Origin: Nonlabens antarcticus
GTDB lineage: Bacteria > Bacteroidota > Bacteroidia > Flavobacteriales > Flavobacteriaceae
Length of the DNA: 64,000 nt
Reading direction: 5' to 3'
Assembly (NCBI RefSeq): GCF_015356755.1
Contig: NZ_JADFCO010000065.1
Location: 248,001 to 312,000, forward strand
A program made the position numbers and the translations under genes. The notes beneath the pieces are model-generated. The model worked only from the letters and a program-made list of their open reading frames with translations. It was not told the DNA's origin and did no database searches. Of this stretch, positions 53,643 through 63,203 are shown piece after piece. The first letter of the stretch is position 1, and each line of letters opens with the position of its first letter.

Positions 53643-54188
53643 GTGAAAAATTACCAACAACTCAACAAGTTCAAACTACCGCCTAATTTTCGTGGTAAAA
53701 ATGCTGTGACTGTTCAATTATGGTGGTTAGTTCAAAGCAGCTTATTCGCTTGCTCCCCTCAATTTATGTACGGGTGGCGTAGGTTTTTGCTCAGGCTTTT
53801 CGGAGCAAAAGTCGGTCGTAATGTAATTATTAGGCCTTCAGTAAAAGTTCAGTTCCCTTGGAAAGTTCAAATAGGTAATGATAGTTGGATAGGCGATGAG
53901 GTGATTCTTTACAGTTTGGGTCCTATTGAAATAGGAAATGATGTTGTGATTTCCCAGCGTTGCTACATTTGCACAGGAACTCATGATCCTTTCAAAACAA
54001 CCTTTGACATCAGTAGTCATAAAGTCGTTATTGAAGACCAATGCTGGCTGGCTACAGATGTATTTGTGGCCCCAGGTATTATCATTGGAAGAGGAACCGT
54101 GGTCGGTGCTCGCAGCAGTGTTTTTAAGGATTTACCAGCGGGTAAGATTTGCATAGGACAACCTGCTACAGTCATCAAAGACCGCTAG
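53643..54188 (+). CDS. WcaF-type acetyltransferase (hexapeptide repeat)
   Basis: A 181-residue left-handed beta-helix acetyltransferase. RRFLLRLFGAKVGRNVIIRPSVKVQFPWKVQIGNDSWIG and the long CTGTHDPFKTTFD segment match colanic-acid WcaF/WcaB proteins, which acetylate sugar residues. Start is GTG at 53643 (an adjacent ATG is immediately closed by TGA). It begins a second transcript in the locus and is 4 bp before the next gene. Confidence 0.88.
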   Translation: MKNYQQLNKFKLPPNFRGKNAVTVQLWWLVQSSLFACSPQFMYGWRRFLLRLFGAKVGRNVIIRPSVKVQFPWKVQIGNDSWIGDEVILYSLGPIEIGNDVVISQRCYICTGTHDPFKTTFDISSHKVVIEDQCWLATDVFVAPGIIIGRGTVVGARSSVFKDLPAGKICIGQPATVIKDR

Positions 54189-54192
54189 ATTC

Positions 54193-55413
54193 ATGCAGCT
54201 TCAAGGGAAACACATCACCTTCATAGGTCTCAACTATGCTCCAGAGGATACGGCCATAGGTTTGTATTCTACACAGATGGTGAAAGCTCTTGAATGTGCG
54301 GGAGCGCATGTGGATGTAGTTACCGCAATGCCCTATTATCCACAATGGAAAATCCAGGCACCATATGATCAGGCTGGAAGTTATGTGCTGGAACAACACG
54401 AAAATATCACAGTGTACAGATATAAACAATATGTACCGGCAACGCCCACATTTCTCAAGCGTGTACTGCATATTTTAAGCTTCACCTGGGGCAGCTGGCG
54501 CAACCTCAAAAAAATTGATAAGACAGACCTGGTAATCTCGGTCATTCCGTTCACGACTTCTGCATATTTAGGCAATAGGCATGCGATTAAACATAAAGCC
54601 CCACACTGGATTCACATTCAGGATTTTGAGTTTGATGCAGCGCTGCAGTCGGGTATTTCTGGAACTGGAAAAAAGCAGATATTCAACCAGCTGTTTAAAG
54701 TTGAATCTGGAATACTGAAAAAGGCAGCTAGCGTCAGTACCATCAGCCATTTGATGATTAAAAAACTACAATCAAAGACTAAAACCGCTACCTTTTATTT
54801 ACCCAACTGGATTGATCCAGAAGAAATCAAACCAACTGCATCGCATTACCATCCTTATTTACGCAGTGATAAATTCAAGTTGCTGTATAGCGGCAATGTG
54901 GGAGATAAGCAGGATTGGGAATTTTTTATCGCTTTCGCGAAAGCGATACCACCACAAGAAATCGACATCATCATTGTAGGTGCTGGGGCTAAAATGCAAT
55001 GGCTTAAGAAGCAACTAGAACAGAAAAATATTCACTATTACGACCCAGTACCTTATGGTGATTTATTCTATTTATTATCAAGTGCAGACGCTCACTTCCT
55101 CTTCCAGAAAAACGATGTGATCGATACCGTGATGCCGTCAAAATTATTGGGAATGATGGCCAGCGGGAAGCCCTCGCTAGTTTTAGGAAACAGCGCGTCA
55201 GAAGTCCGATCCGTTTTAGAGTCATCAAATGGCGGCGTGTATCTGTCAGATTATGATGTAAAAATTGCAACAGATTTAATTTTAAAATGGAAAGCAGATC
55301 CACAATTAAGAGTCTTGATAGGAGGGCGGGCGAGATCCTATGTTGTGGAAAAATTTTCAAAAACCCAAATCCTTGACAGCTGGATTAAAAAGCTCGCCGC
55401 TCTGATAGACTAG
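54193..55413 (+). CDS. WcaI-type glycosyltransferase
   Basis: A 406-residue GT4-family glycosyltransferase. ITFIGLNYAPEDTAIGLYSTQMVKAL is the N-terminal signature of the WcaI colanic acid branch; FKLLYSGNVGDKQDWEFFI and DVIDTVMPSKLLGMMASGKPSLV form the donor site. The first ATG (54193) lies 4 bp after the acetyltransferase stop. The iterated palindrome (54930-54945) encodes AFAKA. Confidence 0.9.
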   Translation: MQLQGKHITFIGLNYAPEDTAIGLYSTQMVKALECAGAHVDVVTAMPYYPQWKIQAPYDQAGSYVLEQHENITVYRYKQYVPATPTFLKRVLHILSFTWGSWRNLKKIDKTDLVISVIPFTTSAYLGNRHAIKHKAPHWIHIQDFEFDAALQSGISGTGKKQIFNQLFKVESGILKKAASVSTISHLMIKKLQSKTKTATFYLPNWIDPEEIKPTASHYHPYLRSDKFKLLYSGNVGDKQDWEFFIAFAKAIPPQEIDIIIVGAGAKMQWLKKQLEQKNIHYYDPVPYGDLFYLLSSADAHFLFQKNDVIDTVMPSKLLGMMASGKPSLVLGNSASEVRSVLESSNGGVYLSDYDVKIATDLILKWKADPQLRVLIGGRARSYVVEKFSKTQILDSWIKKLAALID

Positions 55414-55452
55414 CATTTCTCTATCTTTACGTTTTTGAAGTTTCAATATTCT

Positions 55453-56442
55453 ATGAAAAAACGAGTACTCATCACGGGAGCCGCAGGATTTCTAGGGTCG
55501 CACCTTTGTGACAGGTTCATAAAGGAGAATTTTCATGTCATAGGAATGGATAACCTGATTACCGGTGACCTCAAGAATATTGAGCATCTTTTCCCGCTGG
55601 AGAATTTTGAATTTTATCATCATGATGTTTCAAAATATGTGCATGTGGCAGGCGATCTGGATTATATCTTACATTTTGCCTCACCAGCAAGCCCAATTGA
55701 TTATTTGAAAATTCCAATTCAAACTTTAAAAGTAGGATCCCTGGGAACCCATAATTTACTAGGTCTTGCAATGGCCAAAAACGCCCGGCTTCTCATCGCA
55801 TCAACATCAGAGATCTATGGAGACCCACTCGTCCACCCACAAACGGAGGATTATTATGGGAATGTAAACACAATAGGACCACGAGGTGTTTATGACGAGG
55901 CTAAGCGATTTCAGGAATCCATGACTATGGCATATCATAGATATCACGGGCTGGAAACTAGAATTGTACGTATATTTAATACATATGGTCCTAGAATGAG
56001 GCTGAATGATGGACGAGTAATTCCTGCATTTATGGGACAGGCGTTGCGAGGTGAGGACATTACAATATTTGGTGATGGAACGCAAACACGTTCTTTTTGC
56101 TATGTGGATGACCAGGTAGAGGGAATTTACCGATTGCTACATAGCGATTATGCAGATCCCGTAAATATTGGTAATCCGCATGAGATCTCCATTAAGGAAT
56201 TTGCACAAGAAATTATAGACCTGACGGGAACTGACCAGAAAGTAGTTTATCAATCGCTACCTCAAGATGACCCCATGCAACGCCAGCCAGATATTTCCAG
56301 AGCTCGAGAGATCCTGGGATGGGAACCGCAGGTTGACCGTAAAGATGGCATGAAATTGACCTACGATTATTTTAAAAAGCTGTCTCCAGAAGAACTCAAA
56401 AAAAGTGAACACAAAGATTTTAGCGAACACAGCAGAAGATAG
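55453..56442 (+). CDS. UDP-glucuronate decarboxylase (UDP-xylose synthase)
   Basis: A 329-residue extended SDR. NAD-binding [14 protein letters not shown], the [14 protein letters not shown] block, the catalytic YDEAK and [10 protein letters not shown] are all typical of UXS, which turns UDP-glucuronate into UDP-xylose. The frame reaches 55435 (TTG), but a TATCTTTA box (55422-55429) sits only 5 nt before it; the ATG at 55453 begins with the usual KKRVLITG and is preferred. Confidence 0.92.
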   Translation: MKKRVLITGAAGFLGSHLCDRFIKENFHVIGMDNLITGDLKNIEHLFPLENFEFYHHDVSKYVHVAGDLDYILHFASPASPIDYLKIPIQTLKVGSLGTHNLLGLAMAKNARLLIASTSEIYGDPLVHPQTEDYYGNVNTIGPRGVYDEAKRFQESMTMAYHRYHGLETRIVRIFNTYGPRMRLNDGRVIPAFMGQALRGEDITIFGDGTQTRSFCYVDDQVEGIYRLLHSDYADPVNIGNPHEISIKEFAQEIIDLTGTDQKVVYQSLPQDDPMQRQPDISRAREILGWEPQVDRKDGMKLTYDYFKKLSPEELKKSEHKDFSEHSRR

Positions 56443-57796
56443 CATCAGTTATCGCGACGGCCGGTATTCCAGCTTGATAAGACCCATTTCATACTTATTT
56501 GATCTGGCTATTATTATCTATAGCACTAATTTCTTTTTCAAATTAAGCTTTGACACCCTATCGTTTTCCATTTTTATAGGGGTTTGCTGGATTATTGTTT
56601 CCATGCAGTTGGGTTTCTACCAGATACACCGCAATACAAATCTGTTTACATTATTGAGTTTGCTGCTCAAACAGTTATTATTTTTTACCCTTGTGGTGTT
56701 TGCTTTCTTTGGATATTATTACCAGATCGACAGTACCAGCGGTTATATTTTTAAATACATAGCAGTCGTGTTTACAACGATAGCGCTTGTAAAAATAACA
56801 GTCTACTATATTTTTAAAAATTACCGCAGCTATCTGGGTGGGAATTTTCGCAATGTAGTATTGATAGGCGAGAATAAGGAAACACTGGAACTCCAGCAGT
56901 TTTTTGAAAGCCATCCCGACTATGGTTACCGTTTACAAAACATGTTTGATGTTAAATCAACTGGTTTCAATATTCAGACAATTAAAGATTTTATTCTCGA
57001 AAATAAAATTGACGAAATCTTTTGTTCCGTAAAAGAGTTGAACAATGAAGAGCTACTGGAAATAACAGATTATGCCGATAATAATTTGCGTACTTTAAAA
57101 TTCCTACCTGATCCAGACACCCTACTTTCAAAGCATTTGAAATACGACTATTACGGCAAGACACCCATTCTATCGTTGCGAGAAATTCCACTGGATGATC
57201 CTGTCAATCAATTAGCAAAACGTTCCTTTGATATTCTTTTTTCATTGTTAGTTATTGTAGGAATTCTATCATGGCTCACGCCCATCATAGCATTATTGAT
57301 AAAACTGGAGTCTAAAGGCCCTGTATTTTTCAAACAAGGACGTAACGGTATTGATTATAAAGAATTTAGATGCTATAAATTCCGTTCGATGGTGCTCAAT
57401 AAAACCGCAGATATTGATCAGGTTTCTAAAAATGATCAGCGCGTTACAACAGTTGGGAAGTTTTTACGCAAGACCAGCATTGATGAATTGCCACAATTTT
57501 TCAATGTTTTGAAAGGCGACATGAGTGTGGTAGGACCGCGACCACATATGGTAAGCCACACACATATGTATGCAGAGCGTATTGATAAATTCATGGTGCG
57601 TCATTTTGTAAAACCAGGCATTACGGGACTGGCGCAAACCAGCGGCTATCGCGGCGAGGTAGAAACTGACGACGATATAGTGGGTCGGGTGCGTAATGAC
57701 ATTTATTACATTGAGAACTGGAGCACGACAATGGATATCCGGATTATTTTCAAGACCATTTTGAACCTGTTTTCTGGTGACGAAAAAGCGTACTGA
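56405..57796 (+). CDS. Polyprenyl-phosphate sugar-1-phosphate transferase (WcaJ/WbaP type)
   Basis: A 463-residue initiating transferase that loads the first sugar phosphate on undecaprenyl phosphate. Four or five N-terminal helices (about residues 25-140), a nucleotide-binding-fold middle (about 145-250) and the C-terminal catalytic part ([61 protein letters not shown]). Start is GTG at 56405, overlapping the UXS gene by 38 bp; no nearer ATG keeps the N terminus. Its stop shares a base with the GT2 gene start. Confidence 0.92.
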   Translation: MNTKILANTAEDSISYRDGRYSSLIRPISYLFDLAIIIYSTNFFFKLSFDTLSFSIFIGVCWIIVSMQLGFYQIHRNTNLFTLLSLLLKQLLFFTLVVFAFFGYYYQIDSTSGYIFKYIAVVFTTIALVKITVYYIFKNYRSYLGGNFRNVVLIGENKETLELQQFFESHPDYGYRLQNMFDVKSTGFNIQTIKDFILENKIDEIFCSVKELNNEELLEITDYADNNLRTLKFLPDPDTLLSKHLKYDYYGKTPILSLREIPLDDPVNQLAKRSFDILFSLLVIVGILSWLTPIIALLIKLESKGPVFFKQGRNGIDYKEFRCYKFRSMVLNKTADIDQVSKNDQRVTTVGKFLRKTSIDELPQFFNVLKGDMSVVGPRPHMVSHTHMYAERIDKFMVRHFVKPGITGLAQTSGYRGEVETDDDIVGRVRNDIYYIENWSTTMDIRIIFKTILNLFSGDEKAY

Positions 57797-58572
57797 TGAA
57801 AGTTGTTTCTGTCATTGTGCCCGTTTTTAATAATCGTGAAACCCTTCCTGAAACGCTGGAGAGTATTACAAATCAAGATTATCGTCCGCTTGAAATTATC
57901 ATCGTTGATGATCAAAGTAGTGATGGAAGTTTTGCTTTCGCGAAAGCGGTTGCTCAACAAAATACACAACTAGAGATTAAATTTATAGTTGAGCAAAACC
58001 AAGTAAACAAAGGTGCAGGAGCAACCCGTAACAGAGCTTTAGAGGTCGCCACGGGACGTTATATCGCTTTTCTTGATGCAGACGACCTGTGGAAGCCGCA
58101 AAAATTAAGCACCCAAATAAATGCGCTGCAATCCAGTGGAAGATCTATTTGTTATGCCGCTTACGAGATATTTGAAGAAAATCCGCTAAAATCGATCGCC
58201 ATCCACAAGGTTTTTACAGAATTGACCTATGAAAAGCTTCATAAAACCAATTATTTAGGAAACCTCACAGGAATTTATGACGTCAAAGCGATTGGTAAAG
58301 TCCCGATTTCTGACATGCGCAAGAGACAAGACTGGGCGATGTGGCTGGACGTTTTAAAAAAAGGTGGACCAGCGATAGGAATTCAAGAACCCATGGCCAG
58401 TTATAGATTAGGGGCCGGGCTATCTGCTTCTAAAGTAGATTTGATCAAATATAATTTTGCGGTATATCGGGAACATTTAGGATATGGCTATTTGAAAAGC
58501 TGTTGGTGTCTGTTGCTTTTTTTTTATGAGCAATTTTTTGTGAAGAGTACCATGAAAATTAGAGTTCGTTGA
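57796..58572 (+). CDS. GT2-type glycosyltransferase
   Basis: A 258-residue GT-A glycosyltransferase. VSVIVPVFNNRETLPETLES and IVDDQSSDGSF hold the first conserved Asp residues; GAGATRNRALEVATGRYIAFLDADDLW contains the DxD metal site. The acceptor base region is KRQDWAMWL. It adds a sugar to the lipid-linked unit. Last + strand gene of the locus. A degenerate palindrome copy (57933-57948) encodes AFAKA. Confidence 0.93.
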   Translation: MKVVSVIVPVFNNRETLPETLESITNQDYRPLEIIIVDDQSSDGSFAFAKAVAQQNTQLEIKFIVEQNQVNKGAGATRNRALEVATGRYIAFLDADDLWKPQKLSTQINALQSSGRSICYAAYEIFEENPLKSIAIHKVFTELTYEKLHKTNYLGNLTGIYDVKAIGKVPISDMRKRQDWAMWLDVLKKGGPAIGIQEPMASYRLGAGLSASKVDLIKYNFAVYREHLGYGYLKSCWCLLLFFYEQFFVKSTMKIRVR

Positions 58573-58739
58573 GTAAACGCTCCTTCACTAAAATCATTAA
58601 GCGTTGGACAAAGTCTATAAGTTACCCCAGTTAATCTCACATAGGTTTTTTAAAAAGGGGTAATCATTATTCATATTGCCTTTACAAGAGTAAAAAAGTG
58701 GAAAAACACACTTCTCACTTCTTAACATTAAATATCAAA

Positions 58740-60032
58740 TCAAACCTCTGTCACAAACTGCTTCAACTTCCCTCGACTACTGCGATCCAGCTGCAATAGT
58801 TTTTGAAACTGGACATCTATTGAAGCATCAGCATAATTTGCCATAGCGGTTTGAATTTGCTGTTGTTCCTTTGATGTAAGTTCTATGGTGGCTACATATC
58901 GCACTTCAAATAATAAAGGCTCTTTTTGTACAATCACAAATTCAGTGACCGTACTTTTTTCATTGATCACACTTTTTGTAACGTAGTAGAAAGTCAGTCC
59001 AGGAATGACCTTGCCATTAGGTAATCGAGCCACATCACTGGTTCTTCCTTCCAATTTATTCAGAATTCGTTGTCCATTTTTTGAGGAAATGCTGCCCAAA
59101 TCACCTATCTCATACCTGATAAAGGGATGAGCCTTATTAAATAGATCTGTAATGATTAATTTCCCGACCGTCTCATCAGGAACCAGATAGTTTTCTTCAT
59201 CAACCACTTCTATAAAAAGCGTACTGGTATTTAAAACCATATCACCTGCGGGATTTTGAATGGCTATCAGACCAGTTTCGCTACTTCCATATTCGTTGAT
59301 TATCACAACACCTAAAACTTGTTCTAGCAATTCCCGGTCATCATCAAAAAGCATTTCGCTGGTTGTGATACAGGCTTTTAAAGTGGGGCAGATCTCGTTT
59401 AGAACAATTCCTTGACGCTGACAATACTTTGCAAAAAGCACGATACTACTGGTATAACCATTGATATAATTATAGGAATTCTTGAGAAATTTCTTTAAGT
59501 AACCTTCAAGAACGACATCACTCATATCAAATATGGGAAAGCGACGCCGGTTGCCCACAGTATCCTTCAAGCGTTCCTTAAAATGATCCACACCTTTTGA
59601 AGGAATCCCATAAAACCGAGCCTCGAGAGACTTATCTAAATCTATACCGTGTTGTTGATAAGCCCTATCAAAAGCAGCCCAAGTCATCGCATGGCAAAAT
59701 TTATCTTTAGCAAACGAAAAAGGATGACCGCTAGACCCACTGGTTTTTCCTTTATAGATATTTTTTAAGGTAAAACCAGTACTCAATCTTTGGCGCAGTG
59801 GCAGTTGAAGATCTGCTTTGTTGAGAATAGGAAGGTTTTTCCAGTCTAAGGTTTCATCAATTACGTGACTTTTATAAAAAGAATTGGATCTTAAATGATG
59901 GTCTAAGATCTCTTGCCGCTGATGTAAAACTTGTTCTTCATTCCAGCACGAAATCTCTTCTAATAGCCGGGAAGCTTTCTTCAAATCATAACCTTGAAAT
60001 TGTAGGGATTTTCTAAAAAAAGGAAGTGCCAT
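58740..60032 (-). CDS. CapK-type adenylate-forming enzyme
   Basis: A 430-residue member of the phenylacetate-CoA ligase/CapK family. The ATP-binding motif GKTSGSSGHPFSF (about residues 91-103) and NEYGSSETGLIAI (about 250-262) are clear, as are DLFNKAHPFIRYEIGDLG and the small C-terminal lid. CapK proteins often lie in capsule loci and are assumed to activate an acyl group for transfer to the sugar; the substrate is unknown. It is convergent with the rest of the locus. Confidence 0.86.
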   Translation of the reverse strand: MALPFFRKSLQFQGYDLKKASRLLEEISCWNEEQVLHQRQEILDHHLRSNSFYKSHVIDETLDWKNLPILNKADLQLPLRQRLSTGFTLKNIYKGKTSGSSGHPFSFAKDKFCHAMTWAAFDRAYQQHGIDLDKSLEARFYGIPSKGVDHFKERLKDTVGNRRRFPIFDMSDVVLEGYLKKFLKNSYNYINGYTSSIVLFAKYCQRQGIVLNEICPTLKACITTSEMLFDDDRELLEQVLGVVIINEYGSSETGLIAIQNPAGDMVLNTSTLFIEVVDEENYLVPDETVGKLIITDLFNKAHPFIRYEIGDLGSISSKNGQRILNKLEGRTSDVARLPNGKVIPGLTFYYVTKSVINEKSTVTEFVIVQKEPLLFEVRYVATIELTSKEQQQIQTAMANYADASIDVQFQKLLQLDRSSRGKLKQFVTEV

Positions 60033-60071
60033 TTAAACGAGGATTCACGGTGGATAGCAAAGTAAAACTTT

Positions 60072-60079
60072 TATTTTTG
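60072..60079 (+). promoter_or_regulatory. -7 promoter box of purD
   Basis: TATTTTTG, exact TAnnTTTG, 18 nt before the ATG at 60098. Confidence 0.6.
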
Positions 60080-60097
60080 CTTTCTCAATAACCACCT

Positions 60098-61369
60098 ATG
60101 AACGTTTTGATATTAGGAAGCGGCGGCCGTGAGCATGCTTTTGCCAGATCCATTGTTGCCAGTCCATTACTCACTAAATTATTTGTGGCTCCCGGTAACG
60201 CGGGAACCTCACAAATCGCTACAAACCTAGACCTAGCAATAACTAATTTTGAAATGATAAAGGCAACCGTTCTTGAGAAAGATATAACGATTGTTGTTGT
60301 TGGGCCAGAAGCTCCACTAGTAGAAGGAATCTTTGATTACTTCCAGCAGGATGAACAGCTCAAACACGTTAACGTCATAGGTCCATCAAAGCAGGGTGCC
60401 GTATTAGAAGGCTCTAAAGAATTTGCTAAGGAGTTCATGATGCGCAATAAAGTTCCTACCGCAGCATACGAGAGCTTCACTAAAATAAATCTAAAGGCTG
60501 GAATGCAGTTCATAGACAGTTTAAAACCACCTTATGTTCTAAAAGCTGATGGACTTGCAGGTGGGAAAGGAGTACTCATTCTTACAGATGCTGACGAGGC
60601 TAAGGAGTCTCTTGAAGACATGTTGGTTGGAGGAAAATTTGGTGCAGCATCTAATAAAGTGGTTATTGAAGAATTTCTCAACGGGATTGAGATGAGCGTT
60701 TTTGTCCTCACAGATGGTAATAGTTATAAGATATTGCCTAGTGCTAAGGATTACAAGCGCATAGGAGAAGGAGATATGGGCCTAAATACCGGCGGGATGG
60801 GCGCCATTTCCCCTGTGCCTTTTGCAGATGAGGTCTTGATGAAAAAGGTAGAAGATCGAATTATAATCCCTACCGTTGAAGGTCTAAAAAAAGAGAATAT
60901 AACCTATAAGGGATTCATTTTCATCGGCTTAATGATAGTGGATGGCGAGCCCCTCGTTATAGAATACAACGTAAGAATGGGCGACCCAGAAACTGAGGTA
61001 GTTTTGCCGCTTGTTTCTAGTGATTTACTTTCTCACTTCCACGCTTTCGCGAAAGCGGAATTGCACAAGGAAACCCTAACTATTGACGAGAGAAGTGCCG
61101 CGACGGTAATGCTTGTATCTGGGGGCTATCCAGAAGTTTATGATAAAGGAATGGAAATAGAAGGATTGAATGATGTCCATGGAAGTATCATCTTCCACGC
61201 TGGAACTACAGAAAAAGACGGTAAAATCCTGACAGCAGGCGGTCGTGTAATTGCCGTGACTAGTTTAGGTAAAACGTTCCAAGAAGCCACAAAAAAATCC
61301 TATGAAAATATAGAAAAGCTACATTTTGACAGGATGTATTATAGAAAAGATATAGGCTTCGACCTATAA
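60098..61369 (+). CDS. purD: Phosphoribosylamine-glycine ligase
   Basis: A 423-residue ATP-grasp enzyme of purine synthesis that joins phosphoribosylamine and glycine. Signature start VLILGSGGREHAFA, VAPGNAGT, the ATP-grasp block YVLKADGLAGGKGV, VVIEEFLNGIEMSVFVL, GDMGLNTGGMGAISPVPF and GDPETEVVLPLVSSDLL are all present. Length is standard. The iterated palindrome (61042-61057) encodes AFAKA next to DLLSHF. The DUF6341-like gene converges on it, 2 bp away. Confidence 0.97.
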   Translation: MNVLILGSGGREHAFARSIVASPLLTKLFVAPGNAGTSQIATNLDLAITNFEMIKATVLEKDITIVVVGPEAPLVEGIFDYFQQDEQLKHVNVIGPSKQGAVLEGSKEFAKEFMMRNKVPTAAYESFTKINLKAGMQFIDSLKPPYVLKADGLAGGKGVLILTDADEAKESLEDMLVGGKFGAASNKVVIEEFLNGIEMSVFVLTDGNSYKILPSAKDYKRIGEGDMGLNTGGMGAISPVPFADEVLMKKVEDRIIIPTVEGLKKENITYKGFIFIGLMIVDGEPLVIEYNVRMGDPETEVVLPLVSSDLLSHFHAFAKAELHKETLTIDERSAATVMLVSGGYPEVYDKGMEIEGLNDVHGSIIFHAGTTEKDGKILTAGGRVIAVTSLGKTFQEATKKSYENIEKLHFDRMYYRKDIGFDL

Positions 61370-61371
61370 AA

Positions 61372-61602
61372 TTATTTCAAAAAGGAATGCGCTGTTTGTG
61401 AGCGATCTTCTTCACCAGTTTTATCAAAAATGCGCAGTTGTTTCATCCAGTAACCTAATGCAAGGATCAAAAAAATGATCGCGACCCAAGAAAATAAGTT
61501 TGCTAACCACCAGTTTTCCAATTCCAGCTCGCGTATCCAGTTAAATGGTACCATTAGTATTTCTTCAAATAAATATGCGATTCCCTCAAATAAATCTTTC
61601 AT
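61372..61602 (-). CDS. Small membrane protein (DUF6341-like)
   Basis: A 76-residue protein with an aromatic amphipathic N terminus (LFEGIAYLFEEILMVPFNWIREL) and one membrane helix (LFSWVAIIFLILALGYWM), then a charged tail. From memory it matches DUF6341, a small Flavobacteriia protein next to purD and a DUF6427 gene. Function unknown. A TATTTTTG box (complement 61626-61633) lies 23 nt upstream. Confidence 0.75.
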   Translation of the reverse strand: MKDLFEGIAYLFEEILMVPFNWIRELELENWWLANLFSWVAIIFLILALGYWMKQLRIFDKTGEEDRSQTAHSFLK

Positions 61603-61625
61603 TGCTCTAACTTGCTTTAAGACTG

Positions 61626-61633
61626 CAAAAATA
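61626..61633 (-). promoter_or_regulatory. -7 box of the DUF6341-like gene
   Basis: TATTTTTG on the minus strand, exact TAnnTTTG. It lies back-to-back with the divergent gene that starts at 61647. Confidence 0.55.
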
Positions 61634-61646
61634 GTGAAAAATTCAT

Positions 61647-62549
61647 ATGCTCTCTAGATTTTTTAGCACTTCCCAACCCTTTCATTATTTAGTGGGCATC
61701 TTATTGTTAGGTCCAGTCAGTATAGGTTTGTTAGTTTTATTAAACGGCAGTTGGGAATGGAAATTTCTGATAATAGGATGCTTACTGCCGCTCGCTTTAT
61801 TGTTAGTTCAATTCATCATTCTAAAAAACGAACTTACAGGACAGAATTCATACGGGCTCTTTTCTTATGCAACCTTGACACTTTGTGCTGTTATATTAGG
61901 AATACAGTGGGAGTTTGCGGTGTGTTTGCTTTTATTATTATTTGCGTTACGCAGGCTACTCAGTCTCAAAACAGGCACCTCCACCATTCGCAAAATTTTT
62001 GATGGAACCTTATGGATTGCCATTGCAAGTTTGATCCAGCCACCCATGATTGTTTTTATTTTGGTGGTTTTTTCGGCTGTTTTCCTATTTGACCGTACAA
62101 AATGGCGGCACTGGGTGATACCATTTGTCGCATTAATTTGCGTTGCAGTTCTATCATTCCTTGTAGAGGTTTTTATGAACTATGAAATTTTGAGTGCTTT
62201 ATTCTATAGAGAGGCTTACCCGGCCTCTGGAATGTTAGAACAATGGAAAACCAGTGATTTAATAGGATGGATCCTTTGTGTCTTTGCAGTCATCGGTTTT
62301 GTAATTTACGTTATAAAATTAGTGGACATTCAACAGCGGGTCAGGCCTCGATTCTCTGTGTTAACTATTTCAGGAATTTGTGCCACACTGCTCGCGTTGT
62401 TTGTGAATGAACAATTTGTAATAGTATTAATTCCTGTTCTTGCTATTTTTCAAGCACGCGCGATGGAACATATTCACCACAAGGGATTTCGCGAGTTTAT
62501 TTTTTTGGTACCGGTCTTTCTGTTAGTTATTGCTGTATTTACAAGGTAA
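61647..62549 (+). CDS. Polytopic membrane protein (DUF6427-like)
   Basis: A 300-residue membrane protein with about nine helices starting at residue 12 (YLVGILLLGPVSIGLLVLL) and a short basic C terminus. The start LSRFFSTSQPFHY and the RRLLSLKTGTSTIRKIFDGTLWIAIASL segment match what I recall as DUF6427, known from Bacteroidota genomes. Function unknown; the companion DUF6341-like and DUF4254 genes suggest a conserved envelope or glycan unit. Confidence 0.75.
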   Translation: MLSRFFSTSQPFHYLVGILLLGPVSIGLLVLLNGSWEWKFLIIGCLLPLALLLVQFIILKNELTGQNSYGLFSYATLTLCAVILGIQWEFAVCLLLLLFALRRLLSLKTGTSTIRKIFDGTLWIAIASLIQPPMIVFILVVFSAVFLFDRTKWRHWVIPFVALICVAVLSFLVEVFMNYEILSALFYREAYPASGMLEQWKTSDLIGWILCVFAVIGFVIYVIKLVDIQQRVRPRFSVLTISGICATLLALFVNEQFVIVLIPVLAIFQARAMEHIHHKGFREFIFLVPVFLLVIAVFTR

Positions 62550-62568
62550 TCGCTACTTATAGAAACTT

Positions 62569-62576
62569 TATATTTG
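62569..62576 (+). promoter_or_regulatory. -7 box of the DUF4254 gene
   Basis: TATATTTG, exact TAnnTTTG, 17 nt before the ATG at 62594. Confidence 0.55.
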
Positions 62577-62593
62577 CGTCTTAATTTCCAGAT

Positions 62594-63202
62594 ATGTTCT
62601 CTAAAAAAGCCAATGAAGTTTTCCAGAAAGTCATCAATGATTACCACATTATAAACACGGTAGATCAGGAATTTGATAATAAGTACGATCGCAATACGCA
62701 TTTAATCGAGTATTTATTGTATCGCAAGAGCTGGATAGATACCGTACAATGGCATTATGAAGATATCATACGTGATCCCAATATTGATCCAGTAGCGGCA
62801 CTTACATTGAAGCGGCAGATTGATGCCAGCAATCAGGATAGAACTGATATGGTGGAATATATCGATAGTTACTTTCTAGAAAAATATAAGGATGTGAACG
62901 TTAAGGACAACGCGACAATTAATACAGAAAGTCCAGCCTGGGTAGTCGATCGACTGTCTATTCTCGCACTTAAGGTATTCCACATGGAAGAGGAGGCAAG
63001 TCGTCAAGATGCTAGTGAATCTCACAAAGTTGCCTGTCAGAAAAAGCTAGATATCCTGCTGGAACAGCGCATTGATCTATCAACAGCACTTGATCAATTG
63101 TTAGAAGATATTTCTACAGGTGAAAAATACATGAAAGTCTACAAGCAGATGAAAATGTATAACGATGACGAGCTCAATCCAGTCTTGCGTTCCAGGAAAT
63201 AA
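62594..63202 (+). CDS. DUF4254 protein
   Basis: A 202-residue all-helical soluble protein of the DUF4254 family: ANEVFQKVINDYHI, HLIEYLLYRKSWIDTVQWHYEDIIRDP, LKRQIDASNQDRTDMVEYID, and a C-terminal AxxKLDILLEQR-like helix. Such genes sit next to GT9 genes in Bacteroidota, as here (1-bp gap), which suggests a link to lipopolysaccharide core assembly; the biochemical role is not known. Confidence 0.85.
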   Translation: MFSKKANEVFQKVINDYHIINTVDQEFDNKYDRNTHLIEYLLYRKSWIDTVQWHYEDIIRDPNIDPVAALTLKRQIDASNQDRTDMVEYIDSYFLEKYKDVNVKDNATINTESPAWVVDRLSILALKVFHMEEEASRQDASESHKVACQKKLDILLEQRIDLSTALDQLLEDISTGEKYMKVYKQMKMYNDDELNPVLRSRK

Positions 63203-63203
63203 A

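Noticed and set aside
45261-60032. Polysaccharide locus as a horizontally acquired island with altered composition
   Set aside because: It carries the same iterated palindrome and the same promoter boxes as the rest of the window, and no integrase or border repeat is visible; recent transfer is not supported.
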